From Alisma plantago-aquatica (taxonomy: Eukaryota > Streptophyta > Magnoliopsida > Alismatales > Alismataceae): a DNA stretch of 64,000 nucleotides. Below, in pieces: positions 45,969 to 57,440 of the stretch; within the stretch, counting starts at the first letter, position 1, and each line of letters opens with the position of its first letter. The stretch is taken from the NCBI GenBank assembly GCA_963693085.1, contig OY856409.1, forward strand, positions 243,340,558-243,404,557, written 5' to 3'. Under the pieces are notes generated by a model. The model worked only from the letters and a program-made list of their open reading frames with translations, did no database searches and was not told where the DNA came from. Both the position numbers and the translations under genes were made by a program.

Positions 45969-46206
45969 TGCACATTTTTCACTACATCTAGGCAATGATG
46001 CGGTGGGACTAGCTTCTTTACCCACACCTATCTAAGATGTGGAAACCCTTGCACATTTTTACTACATCCGGGTGATGATGCAGTGGGACTAGCTTCTTTA
46101 CCCACACCCATCCAAGATGTGGAAACCCTTGCTTTTCCTTCAACACAACCAAGCGTCGTTGTGTCGAAACCCCTTGCATATTTATCACTGCACCCAGGTG
46201 CCGATA
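45969..46206. repeat. Tandem ~80-bp repeat in RTE 5' region
   Basis: Units 45969-46048 and 46049-46127 share TGCACATTTTT.ACTACATC and GGTGGGACTAGCTTCTTTAC, with a third partial unit at about 46168-46206. It lies between the LINE 5' end and the endonuclease. Confidence 0.88.
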
Positions 46207-46380
46207 CAACACGTCGCTAGGTAGGGCCGCACCAATAATTTTTTTATAAGGATCCATGTCATAGAAAAAGTGACAAAGTTTTTATGAGTGTCTATCAACC
46301 TACCACCAACCCTCCTCCTTTACTCGGGCTTGGGACCAACTACATTTTCATAAAATATGAAAACATAGGTGAAGTTAGGG

Positions 46381-46392
46381 GAAAATAATTTG
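46381..46392 (+). repeat. Target site duplication, right of RTE LINE
   Basis: GAAAATAATTTG, pairing with 41426-41437. Confidence 0.85.
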
Positions 46393-47519
46393 TAATGCAC
46401 ATAATTTCATTCTAAGATTATTTCCTTTGCTTCTATCTCATTTCCCATTATATTGCATGTGGTTTGTTCTTTTAACATAGATTACTTTCTTTGTGATGCT
46501 TGATGACACTTAGCTTCTAGGGGAAATTGGAATGGATGTGATAAGCTTAGGGATGGATCCTAGGTCCAATTAGTGGATCCCTACCTACCCCCTTTGTTCA
46601 TAGATACATCTCCCTTCTCCTACAACTGAGTGTGAGATCTAAGTAGCTAGTGTAAGTGTGATTGGTGTAATTGTCTAGAGCTTCCTAAAGGCTAGATGGA
46701 AAGTAACATGAGGTGAAACACCCTCATCTCTACTCCCATTCCTACCCTTGGCTCACAATTTCCCCAATACCAATTACCCTAGAAACCTATAATTGTCAAG
46801 TCTTACTAGAATTACACATAACCCTAGTTCTTCAACTAGTAGTATAGGGTATATTCTAATAAAAGTTACCTAGTTGTTTGGTTTGGTAGTCTAGATTGAA
46901 ATGTGAGATTTGCATGCCATGTTGACCTTCCCCCAACTAATATCAAAGTGCAGTCCCAAATGGCCCACCTATCCAATCCATTGCTTAAAACCTAACTTGT
47001 CATCTTAGCTTGTTAATGCTAGATTAGCTTAATTGCCTTTGTTCACTCTATCTAATTAATTAGTCTTGTTAATTAGGATTAACCTAGATTCTTGCTTGCT
47101 CTAGTGTTTAGTTTAGTTCTTAGTTACTAATTTCCTTGTTAGAGTAGTGTAGATCATCTTACTATTATTTATTTGATTGCTTAATTTAATCTCTTAGACC
47201 TAACTTGCTTAGGATAATATAGTTTTTGGTAATCTAGCTTTCATATTGCCTTTACTTGCCTAATTTCTTAGTGTAATCAAACCAAACCCAACTTGAAACC
47301 TTTCAACCCTAATCTCCACTTTAGGAACGTAGCCAACACAAACCTAGATCTAGTGCCCCCTCTATCCCTGTGGATCAACCCATGTTGCTTGCCTCTCATC
47401 TATACTCTAACATGACCCTGTGTGCTTGCGGGAGCATATTTAGTGTTGTGAGTGAACCTTGTTTGGGGACCTATAAATTCGAAAGATCACATGTGCATGG
47501 AATACCACACCAAGCTTTC

Positions 47520-47536
47520 TGGCACCATTTCTAGGG
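47520..47536 (+). promoter_or_regulatory. PBS-like site after Athila LTR copy B
   Basis: TGGCACCATTTCTAGGG resembles the tRNA-Asp PBS, weakened by substitutions, 7 bp after the LTR end. Confidence 0.65.
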
Positions 47537-47653
47537 ATAGAGGTGCTCGACCTAGCTAGTTAGTATAGCTTAGCCTTTCCTACTGCCCTCATCATTGCTA
47601 TTCTTATTCCTTGTTATGACTACAATTCTCCCATTTCCGCCCTTGTTGACCAA

Positions 47654-48600
47654 ATGTCGGGTCAATCACTATCCATTCAACCCGCACTTCTTGGACTCCT
47701 CCCTACTGACTATGGGATGGAGAATGAGAATCCCTACCACCATATTGACACCTTCCTTGAAAATTGTTCCACCTTCCACACACCCGCTGCCACCAATGAC
47801 TCCATCTGGAGGACACTCTTCCCTTTCTCTCTAAAAGAAAAGGCTAAGGAATGGTACATCTCAAAGCTGGAGTTTGTGATGTGGTATGTAGTCAAAAATG
47901 TGTTTCTCAAGAAGTTCTTTCCAATTGCCAAGCTGACCCAAATGCAAAGATGTATCACCACATTCTCCCAAAAGGAAAATGAACCTTTTCATGAGGTGTG
48001 GGAAAGGTTCCCAAAGCTCCTACATGACTTCCCTCATCATGAGGTACCCTTGTGGCAGTTGGTCCAAGCTTTCTACACTAGGCTAGAAGAGTTGAGCTAG
48101 AACAATGTTGATTTGTCATGTGGAGGCACCTTCATGTAAAAGCCACCTAAGGAGTCATGGCCCTTGTTTGAGCACCTTGCTGAGAATTCTCACCATCAGG
48201 CTTCTACTAAAGGGGAACATTGTGTCTGGAACTACATAAAATGATGGAGGACATGATGAATATGTCCAACACTTACACTCTTGAGTGGAGAAACCATCCC
48301 AACTCTTCATGGAAACAACAAAATGAGGATGGTCAAGGACAAGGGAAACCAACTCCAAGGTATAACTCAAATTTTGAAGATGAAGTGCTTGGAAGATTGA
48401 TAAGTTTGGATGAGGTAAATAAAGATGTGTCCTCTCATGGGAAGTCCATTAACCATCTTGAGCAAAGATGGGACCAAATATCACTTTCACTTGCTAGGAG
48501 GGAGGAAGGAAGACTCCCATATCAACCAATGCCAAACCCAAACAATGATGTCACTTTCATGAAAAATGCTCAAAGTTAATATGCCCCCACTTTGTATCAA
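47654..48600 (+). pseudogene. Athila copy B gag (degenerate)
   Basis: Frame 47654-48100 shows the Athila retrotransposon gag domain: NPYHHIDTFLENCSTF, LFPFSLKEKAKEWY, FLKKFFPIAKLTQMQRCITTF, NEPFHEVWERFPKLLHDFPHH and LVQAFYTRLEE. Stops follow, in the stretch corresponding to CGGTFM and PLFEHLAENSHH. The C-terminal part is open again at 48220-48579 (SWKQQNEDGQGQGK; DEVNKDVSSHGKSINHLEQRWDQ; SLARREEGRLP). A proline-rich end reaches about 48680. The protease expected next is missing and replaced by an LTR/PBS fragment. Confidence 0.9.
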
Positions 48601-48680
48601 GGACCACCAAATCCCTATGCTCCACCACCTCCTCAACCTCCACCAATATGATCCACCTCCACCTCACTCATACCAACAAC

Positions 48681-48862
48681 CCTCTCTATCCCTGTAGATC
48701 GACCACCATTGCTTGCCTCTCATCTATACTATAACATGACCTCGTGTGCTTGTGGGAGCATATTTTAGTGTTGTGAATGAACCTTATTTGGGGACCTATG
48801 AATTTGAAAGATCACACATGTGTGTTATACCACACCAAACTTTTTGGCGCCATTGTCGGGGC
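48681..48862 (+). repeat. LTR-end plus PBS fragment between gag and RT
   Basis: It repeats the end of LTR copy B (47357-47536): CTCTATCCCTGT, TTGCTTGCCTCTCATCTATACT, GTGCTTG.GGGAGCATATTTAGTG, TTTGGGGACCTAT and ACACCAA. It ends in a well-preserved PBS, TGGCGCCATTGTCGGGG (48845-48861). It is followed directly by Athila pre-RT coding sequence. Confidence 0.9.
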
Positions 48863-50116
48863 CAATTCTTGAACTCAAGTCGCTCCCTGAAGGGTTGAAG
48901 TATGCATTTCTAGGCTCCAATGACACCCTCCCAGTGATCATTTCTTCTATTCTCACTCTAGAGAAAGAAGATGCATTGATGAAAGTCCTAATCAAGAACA
49001 TTTGGGCCATTGGATGGTCCATCTTTGATTTGAGGGGTATTGACCCCTCCATTTGTGTGCATAGGATTTATCTGGAAGATGATGCAAGGCCAACCCGCAA
49101 AATGCAAAGGTGGTTGAACCCAAAATTGTAGGAGGTTGTGACCCAAGAGGTTGTGAATTTGTTAGATGCTTGAATTATTTATTCGATTTTTTTATAGCAC
49201 ATGGGTGAGTCCCATCCAAGTTGTACCAAAGAAGGGTGGGATCATAGTGGCAGAGAATGTTGATGATGAGATGATGTCTGTTAGAGAACAATCCAAATGG
49301 GGTATGTGTATATACTATAGGAAGCTCAATGAGAAGACTAAGAAGGACCGTTGTCCTCTTCCATTTCTTGATCATATTTTAGAGAGGTTGGGAGGGCAAA
49401 GTTTCTATAGATTTCTTGATGCATACTCCGAGTACTTCCAAATTGTTGTTCATCTTACAGACCAAGAAAAGACTGACCAAGAAAGGATGAAATTCACTTA
49501 CCCTAGTGGTACTTTTGCTTGCTAGAGAATGCCATTTGGGTTGTGTAATGCCCCTTCCACTTTTTAGAGGTGCGTGACCTCCATCTTCAACGACATGCTT
49601 GATTCGTCACTTGAAGTTTTCATGGATAATTTTTTAGTTTTTGGTAAATCCTTTGATGAGTGTTTTCTCCACTTAGCCACCATTCTTGAGAAATGTGTCA
49701 AGGTTTTCCTCATTCTATCTTGGGAAAAGAGTCACTTCAAGGTTCTCAAAGGCATAGTTCTGGGTCACTGGGTTTCAAAAGATGGAATTGAGGTTTATAG
49801 GGCCAAGGTGGGCCTCATTTCTACTCTTACCATTCTTTCTACCGTAAGACATGTGCGGTCTTTCTTGGGACATGGAGGTTTCTATCATCACTTCATCAAG
49901 ATTTTTAGAAAAATCTCAAGACCTCTCTGACATTTGTTGGAAAAAAATGTTGAATTTCACTTTCATGACAAGTGTGTTGAAGCCTTCAACCACTTGAAGC
50001 AAAAGCTCATTTTTGCTCCTATAATGCAACCACCAGACTTCTCTTTGGCATTTGAGATCATGAATGATGCTTTGTACATGGCAGTGGGGGTTGTGCTGGG
50101 CCAAAGAGTTGGTCGT
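48863..50116 (+). pseudogene. Athila copy B reverse transcriptase and RNase H start
   Basis: The pre-RT region (LKSLPEGLKYAFLGSNDTLPVIISS; AIGWSIFDLRGIDPSICVHRI) leads into RT: WVSPIQVVPKKGG, CIYYRKLNEKTKKDRCPLPF and RFLDAYSEYFQI. A stop at 49523-49525 follows, then RMPFGLCNAPSTF and another stop. Beyond these lie LEVFMDNFLVFGKSF, GIVLGHWVSKDGIEV, VRSFLGHGGFYHHFIK, and RNase H beginning at FEIMNDALYMAVGVVLGQR. The catalytic box is MDNF rather than MDDF, so one catalytic Asp is lost. The frame stops at the solo LTR target site (50112-50116) and resumes at 55584. Confidence 0.93.
50112..50116 (+). repeat. Target site duplication, left of third gypsy A-family LTR
   Basis: GTCGT, repeated exactly at 55584-55588. 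Confidence 0.9.
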
Positions 50117-53100
50117 TAAAACATCCCATCTCAAACAAAACATGATTACATACTAACCAGAGGATTACCAAAAACTATGAGAAATTAAAACCGATTTACA
50201 ACAAGCACCATAAGATGAGACATGTTGCATCTGAGCCAACACTTTCTTTTCATAACATATTTTCAAGGTGATACAACATAATTTCCCATCATCTCATTAC
50301 ATGAAATAACTGTTCCACATGCTGATTTATTACATCAAGGTACATAAGTCGAAAACCGTACATCGATCATCATATGAGAAACATTGAAAACTCTCCCGAA
50401 GACCTGAGTGTACATGGATGAAACATGGGACTCTACTGATAGACACTATCAACTCCACCAGGTATGATACCTCTGCTCGTCATCTTTAGCCACCTAATCC
50501 TTATATCGCCAGGCGCGTCCACCTAAAAAGGGTTATTAACGAGTGGGGTGAGACACACAGTCCCAGCAAGAAACATAACCCTCTACCAACTTTATTATTA
50601 TCACAGATGACTGAGCAGATAGATCAAACTAAACAACATGTAATATCTAACCAGTTATGCAAGAAGGAATATGAAGAACTTGTATATGAAAACTTATATA
50701 AAGACCGTTTAAGAGCATATGAGAAAGCTTACATCATTCAAGGCTTCAACCAATGTTTCGTATTTGCCCTAAGCAAAGATACTATACGTCTTGATTATGA
50801 ATTATTATGCCCTATAGAAGTGAGTTGTACCACTCAGTTCCAAATCGACCACCGCTTGGTCGCAATCGATTGCCATATAAGGTTAATGGGTGATCCAGAT
50901 TCCATGACCTCTTTCCCTTGTGGTCAGTGCACAAGAACTAACAAGCAGGACCAAAGTCTCATGCTTAAGTGGCCTCAGCCACACAGGGTCAGGATACCCT
51001 CTGCCTAGCCCACCTTGGTACATGTATCAGTGCTAGAAAACCAAGCCACAGGCTTGTTCACCGTGCTCCATCATCACTGAGCCATGGGCCTGTTCACCAT
51101 GCTCTATCACATATCTTGAGCCATGGGACTGTTCACCATGCTCTAACCACACTGAGCCATGGGCCTGAAACTATGCTCTAATCCTGAGCCATGGGCCTGT
51201 TAATCATGCTCTACATGCACTACTACTTAGGGCGTAGGCGCACCCCGCACATTCAACAATATGCATTCTAGGTTAACCCTTAGGAGAACTTGTTTCACCA
51301 CCACCAAACTCCTGATGATAATGGATCTATGGTCAGGACAACTAGATGAAAGATTCATCTATAATTAATTAACATATTTTAAGTGGATTGTAAGATATAA
51401 CCAAGTTATGTAACATGTAAACTATAACAAAAATAAACAATATAGATCTCATTATCATGTGTTACATTGTCACTCTTATTCTCAAAGTGGATTGCAAGAT
51501 TCAACCAAGTTATGTAACATGTAAACTATAACAAAAATAAACAATATAGATCTCATTATCATGTGTTACATTGTCACTCTTATTAATTAACATATTTTAA
51601 GTGGATTGCAAGATTCAACCAAGTTATGTAACATGTAAACTATAACAAAAATAAACAATATAGATCTCATTATCATGTGTTACATTGTCACTCTTATTCT
51701 CAAAGCCATCAAAATCATCATGATCCATCATACGGATCCAACATTACATGTTACCACTTGGCCTCTTGCCAATCATCAAGATCCATCTCAAGGATCAACA
51801 TCACAGGGACTCAATCCCATCATCAAGGCACACATTTCCATTCCATGTGTAACACCCATCATATATCACTGGGTTCATCAATACCATCATATTGCCATGG
51901 GATATTAATCCCTCATTTCATCACATAAAGCCACTGCCTCTCACAAGGCTTCATCATCATACATCATCATGGGATAGCAATCACTCATATCACAACTAGA
52001 GGATAACACCTCAATCAGGCACTCGGTCTTTATCAGGTCACAAGACTTCTCACATCATATATACTAGTGATACATGTTATCTCATCAACAAGGGACATTA
52101 TCATTACTTAGATATTTCACATATACCAAGTGCCACACAAAGCACATACTCATATGACCATCATCGCTCTTACCTAGATATCAATTCAATTGATAATACA
52201 TGCATGGTTAGGATGTATAGCAAAAGAGATAACTTGATCACCAGATACAAATCTTTAAAGAATATATCATGATTATTACGTCATTAAGATTAAGGTTTAT
52301 AGGATTGGAACAACATCCTTTATTATGAACACATGGAGCATAATGTCTTAGATGGTATATTAAAGAATACACATTACTATTACTATACCATGGGTATCCC
52401 ACCATACCGTACATCTCATGTCACAATGCGTGCCATCCCTAAGGATTCCTCTTTAAGGTTCATACAACTATGATCTACCATCAAGCATTATCAAAGGTTC
52501 ACCTATCATCAACCATAGGTAACCACCATACTAATGTGCACAACCTATTCATCATGTCTCAAAATCATGATCAAAGATAAGAGCCCAAGGTAACAAGATA
52601 AGCATACAAACATCTAGGGATCAAGATGACCCTTAGGGTTATCAGGTTAGGGAACAACACTCACCAAAGGTGTCACCTATCCTCACCAAAACTAGGCATC
52701 GACCAAACAAACCCTCACTACAAACCAACAAACACTATTGATGTCGGACTTCCACCAAGCAAAAACCTTATAACAACCAAGGCATTCTTGGGGTCAACCT
52801 TAGCATGGCCAACTCCCTTTTCCCTCATCCATGATCATCATTAATATGCATATCATTTAATCCAATAAACTTCTAACCCTAGGCTACATACTTGCATAAG
52901 GATGAGTATATGGATCTCATATATAATTCCATATCATCAAAACTCTCAACATGTATCGTCTAAACACCATATCGCTCAAGATCTGTCTAAACTTCTCTAT
53001 GTCTCGGGTAACCAACCAAAAGGAAGCATGTATTGGGCAAGGCATATTGGCCAAGGAATCTAAGGTGTGTGTCGAGTTGTCATAGATATTGGGTTAAGTC

Positions 53101-55583
53101 CTTCACCAAGGTATATCAGGTAAGGGATACTCAATATCGCCTAAGAGCTTACTCAAGGGTAGGGATTCACATCTAAGGGTATCACACAAAGCATACCCAA
53201 AGCCATATCACCCAGACACAGCAACAACAACTCCAAAACACCCAAAGGGTTCTAGGGTATCGGGAAGCACTACCTTTAAGGGTATTTCCCTCACCAAGGA
53301 ACAACCTAACATGATCATGTCAGGAAGCAGACCTCATAACGCCCAAGCACCATATCAGGTGAAGGATCACCCAGGCATCTGCCTACTATTTCACCCAAAC
53401 CTCATACTACTATATCGCCCAAACCCTAACTAAAGGAAGAGGGGGATATCGGGCAACTCTGTCAAGAGACCATAAAGGTAAACAAGCCACAAAGGTACTA
53501 CCAACCATATTAGGTGACTAGGGATTGGACAACCCTAACGGCCAACATCACCATATCGCCCAAGGTATCAAGAGCATTGGCTCACCTCTCAACTTAAAGA
53601 AAGAGAGAGGGGTATTGCACAATTCTCAAGCATATCGGGCAAGCGCTAGAGCTCACCTGACAACTCAAGGAAGGAGGGTTGTTTCTCAAGACTCACCAAC
53701 AAGGCATGGCCACTCATGTCACTCAAGGCACCCAAGAGAACATATCGGGCAAACGTTAACTCAGTTAAGGGCTCATATCAGTCAAAGGGGTCAACCAGAT
53801 ACTCTTCTAGCATATCGTACAAGACCCAACTAAGGGGATATCGGGCAACAAGGTGGATCATCACCATATCAGCCAACCAACAACAGCTAGGGTAGAACAT
53901 CATCTCAGCACTAGGGTCAACACTCCTATCGACCAAGCTAACATGTCGCCCAACCATCTCGAGCATAGGCTTACCTCTCAACAAAAAAGTGAGAGAGGGG
54001 TTTTGCCCAATGACTCAGTATCATACATCTTGGATCACGGGATCCTAAGATCACCTCTCAACAACAAAGTGAGAGAGGGGTATTGCTCACAATCCATCAA
54101 CCAAGGCATAACCTATCAGACAAGGTACTATATCATGTAGCCAAAGCATATCGGGTTAGTCATCTTCAACCTCAAGACACCCTTCACCAACTTGCACAAG
54201 GAAAACAAGATAAAGGCAGTAATAAAAAGTGACCATTTCCATTATAATAGATCTCAAGTTCCACATACACAACTATCATAGAGAAGGGTATCAATTTAAA
54301 GACTAGAATCAATGTATGCACATATGGAGAGTGATCATAATAGAGATGGTTAAGAGTTATGTAACCCACATTAAGAGGATCTCCATTAAAGACATCAAGC
54401 TTCCTGATACAAGTAGCAAACCAACATTCCTCACCATGAATATCATCCATCCCAGGCTCCAAACTTGCCTTCGACTCCATCATCATCACCTCAAGAAACA
54501 AAAGATGATGAAGAAGAAGAAGCCATGGTTATGCTTAGCTCAAGAAGAAGTAAATAGGGAGAGGACCACGGCCTTGCCTACTCTCATCAAGGGTCAATCC
54601 ATGGTCGAGTGGGATGAAGGAAGTGAAGAAGAAAGCACAAAGAAAAGCTAGCAAAGAAGCATGACTCACCAAGGTCGGGTATTGAGCAAGAAATCTCCAT
54701 GAGCAAGGAACTCGGCCTCCCAAGATCCATGGGGGTTTCCATAAGCTCCCAAAGCTCCCAAGCTCGTCCCATATAGGAAGGGGAAAGAGGTGGCCGAAAA
54801 GGATCACTTGTTTAAGTAGGAAGGGAGTTATATACACCAAGGAAGAGAGTGGTAGCAAAGGAAATGTGTCATAACCACATAAACCGAGATGCCACTTGCT
54901 CATGCTCTTAACACCACTTGTTGCCACCCAAAATCCACATGCATGGCCTGGTGATACACTCTAGGATGTGTATCATGCAGCTGGTAATCTTCCATGGGAG
55001 ACATACCCCCCTAAACCGATACAAACTCCAAGCTCTACCCGATACACTAAAGGACAAGATAGCGCACGTGACATATAAGGCATAAAAACCTTATAGAGAT
55101 GTCACTCCTCAACTATCATCCAAACAAGGTGCCCAAGCCTTCATACACGTACTAGGTGATGCCAAACTGAAGAAAGAAAACTCTAGAGTAGGTAAATTGC
55201 ATATTGGCCCTCTACTTTGGGTAATTTGCAATTTACACCAAAACTAGCACATAAAGCACAAGCATCATCCAACCAAGCACAAACTTGGAACATAGGCCCT
55301 CCACAAGGTGCCCCACAACATCATTCTCTTTCTAATGATGCTATAGAACTAAAGGCATGCCCTACATGTGACATATTGCAATGTAACCCCTTACTTTGGG
55401 TAAATTGCACTTTGGTCCAAAATAAGCAAACATTGCTCAAACAACATCCAAACGGGACCAAACTGGAAACATAAGCTTGTCACATGATATCAAAACTTCT
55501 TGAGGGATTATATTAAGGTTCTAAGAACCTTTCTTAAGCAAAGAAAATAGGGTTAGCCCAAAACATGGGTCAGGGTCCTTACA
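50117..55583 (-). mobile_element. Third gypsy A-family solo LTR, longer and diverged, reverse orientation
   Basis: Its right end is the reverse complement of TGTAAGGACCCTGACC; its left end TAAAACATCCC corresponds to the family end TGTAACACCC with the terminal G mutated. Inside, ATATCGGGC and TATCGCCC motifs mirror the CCGATA motifs of 9836-14197, and blocks such as CTCACCTCTCAACAAAAAAG correspond. It is 5467 bp, about 1.1 kb longer than the other two copies, partly through a tripled 105-115-bp unit. An exact GTCGT duplication flanks it. No gene is visible; the 133-codon frame at 50607 has no known domain. Confidence 0.87.
51366..51700. repeat. Three tandem 105-115-bp units in the third gypsy A-family LTR
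   Basis: Near-identical units at about 51366-51480, 51481-51584 and 51585-51700, each containing GTAACATGTAAACTATAAC and GATCTCATTATCATGTG. Units 1 and 3 start AATTAACATATTTT; unit 2 starts CTCAAAG. Confidence 0.93.
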
Positions 55584-55656
55584 GTCGTATTCCACACACC
55601 ATCTATTATGCTAGCAAGACTCTAGACAAAGCATAAAGGAACTACACAACTACCGA
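55584..55656 (+). pseudogene. Athila copy B RNase H continuation, cut by CACTA
   Basis: After GTCGT (55584-55588, the duplicate of 50112-50116) the frame reads IPHTIYYASKTLDKA, a stop, then RNYTTT, the Athila RNase H motif that follows VLGQR. It ends at 55656, where the CACTA terminal repeat begins. Confidence 0.9.
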
Positions 55657-55694
55657 CACTACTACAGAAATGGCTTATAAAGTCACTTTTCAAG

Positions 55695-56190
55695 GTGTCG
55701 GTTGTATAAATAAACCGACACCTAAACTCTATAGTGTCGGTTGATAACATAAACCGACATCTAATCTATGAGGGCGACCAGACACGGGTACCACTTTTAT
55801 TAAGTGTCAGTTACTTAATAAAAAACCGACGCCTAAAATTACCCGCCAAATCCAAAATTTCCAGCGAAAAAAATTACCTCCAAAATTTGATATATGGCGT
55901 CGGTTGATAAATAAAAAACCGACGACTAAAGGTTATTCGCGAGATAGAAATTGGGCACAGTTTGGTCGTCGGTTGTACTACAACTACCGACGCTTATGAG
56001 TTTTCCCGCGCTGTCTGCGGGGAATTTTTCACACCCTTTAAGCGTCGGTTTGAAGTTGAAACCGAGGACTATGGTCATAAATCGAGAATGATTTTTTTAT
56101 TCGGCATATGAATATAGACTTCGGTTTCAGTTGTTGTACAGAACCGACACTGTTAGTTTTAGTCGTCAGTTTTTTGAATAACCGACGCTT
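55695..56190. repeat. CACTA subterminal palindromic repeats
   Basis: About eight units of the form GTGTCGGTT-N(8-12)-AACCGACAC with variants (GCGTCGGTT, GTCGTCGGTT, AAACCGACG): near 55697, 55735, 55805, 55899, 55965, 56041, 56120 and 56162. Such arrays are the binding sites of the element-encoded DNA-binding protein in En/Spm. Confidence 0.88.
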
Positions 56191-56537
56191 ATGGTACAGT
56201 TAATAGCCCCGCAAATAGAACTTTTCCCCATTGTCTCTGTTTCATTGCGATGTGCGCTAGGTCTGGCGATTTCCCCCAATTGCTCCCCACCGTCATTGTC
56301 GGTTGGCTCCCCGCGCCGCCGTTCGTCTCCTCATGCGCCGCTCGCCGCCGTTGCCGTTGCCACCGCTAGCCGCTCGTCGCCGTTGCCGCTCGCCGCCGTC
56401 GCCACAGTTCTCCTCTAATCCTCACCGCCGGCGCTGCCAGCTTCACCTCGAGCTGCTCTCCTCTGCTCCGGTGTTGCCAGCTTCACCTTCAGCTGCTCTC
56501 TTCTGCTCCGGCCGGGCCTTCTTCCTCTGCCCTCAAG
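56191..56537 (+). other. Probable CACTA 5' leader exon, GC-rich
   Basis: Strongly GC- and CpG-rich (GCCGCC-type) in an otherwise AT-rich window, ending in a consensus donor CTCAAG|GTACGC. Open frames here are low-complexity Pro/Arg/Ser and probably not translated as such. It lies right after the subterminal repeats, where the promoter and untranslated first exon are expected. The transcription start is not identifiable. Confidence 0.5.
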
Positions 56538-56789
56538 GTACGCCGGCTTCTTCCTCCTTCCTTCCTCCGCCTAGGCTAGGTCAAGCCCTGCAGGTGCCCT
56601 GGAGCAAAATCGTCAGGTGCCCTGCTGGGCGTTTTTTTATTTATTTTTAAGTTATTTACTTATTGGTAACTTGATAAGTGTTGAAACAGTCAATAACTAT
56701 ATTCTGTTACGTGATTTATGATTGTATACGTGTGCTAGCTAGCAACAGACCTGGACTTGAGGATCTATAAATACATTCTTACATTCTAT

Positions 56790-57219
56790 AAATTGCCAAT
56801 CATGCTTTTAAAGACATCAATAATCACCCTAACTTGAAGAACTAGGATTTTAGGTATAAGAATGACAACACATTATTTGTTGGCCTAGAAACCCGTCCAA
56901 GATTTACTCATTAGGAGTAAATCTTGCATAGTCCCCAGTTTGAGACTGTTCTTGAACACCTAATCTTACTTAGGATGTAAGTGTATAATGTGTATTGGGT
57001 TTTCAAGAAAATTTTGGTAGCATTTCCCCGTTTGTTCTCTAAGTACAGATGTACTTGGAGAACAGCGGGGAAATGCTGCCGAAATTTTCTTGAAAACCCA
57101 ATACACATTATACACTTACTAGTGAGATTAGGTGTTCAAGGATGGGATAGGTGGTACATGTACATTTATTATATATAAGAATGACATCACATGTATTTGT
57201 TAACCCTAGACCCTAATCC
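56790..57219. repeat. 430-bp direct repeat 1 in CACTA intron, with hairpin
   Basis: It matches 57441-57870 nearly base for base. It contains a near-perfect inverted repeat (56952-57141; arms about 92-96 bp, loop at most 2-4 bp) centred on AAGTACAGATGTACTT. A smaller stem, AGATTTACTC...GAGTAAATCT, lies at about 56899-56926. Confidence 0.95.
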
Positions 57220-57440
57220 ACATTATACCAATATGATAGTCCATGATAGAACAAAGGATAATGATGTTGACTGCAACTTTGTGTGTCATGCTATTCTGAA
57301 TTAAGTGTATATTTACTTCATAATTGAATGTTTAAGTAAGTTATAGATATCTTCACCAAACCTCTTTCGGAAACTTGTTTCATTGTTGAGTATATTGAGA
57401 ATCCTAATCACCCTTCTTGCTTAATGATGAACTTTTCCCT

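Larger units (their letters stand above)
41438..46380 (-). mobile_element. RTE-type LINE, near full length, split by a solo LTR
   Basis: Without the solo LTR it is about 3.34 kb, the usual size for plant RTE elements. The 3' end (left on the plus strand) is a CATCATCATCATCATC run followed by the conserved block with GTTGGGGTCGGCTACATGGATCC. The 5' end (right) is just before the target duplication. Between them lie an APE-type endonuclease and an RT with the RTE C-terminus. It inserted into Athila LTR copy B. Confidence 0.93.
40380..47512 (+). repeat. Athila/Tat-type LTR (copy B), split by the RTE LINE
   Basis: The left part is about 40380-41437 and the right part 46381-47512; it matches copy A in order on both sides. 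The break falls inside a segment that is continuous in copy A (about 36385-36410). It ends CACACCA just before a PBS-like site (47520-47536). It serves both as right LTR of the copy A interior and left LTR of the copy B interior. Confidence 0.8.

Noticed and set aside
45363..45991. Plus-strand frames over the RTE endonuclease
   Set aside because: Shadows of the minus-strand endonuclease, whose motifs are clear.
50607..51008. 133-codon frame in the third gypsy A-family LTR
   Set aside because: It lies inside a solo LTR with no domain and has no counterpart frame in the other LTR copies.
51366..51700. CRISPR-like array
   Set aside because: Three directly adjacent 105-115-bp units without unique spacers, in plant DNA; ordinary tandem duplication.
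56911..57178. 65-codon frames on both strands (also 57562-57829)
   Set aside because: They are the two arms of the intronic palindrome read in opposite directions, not genes.
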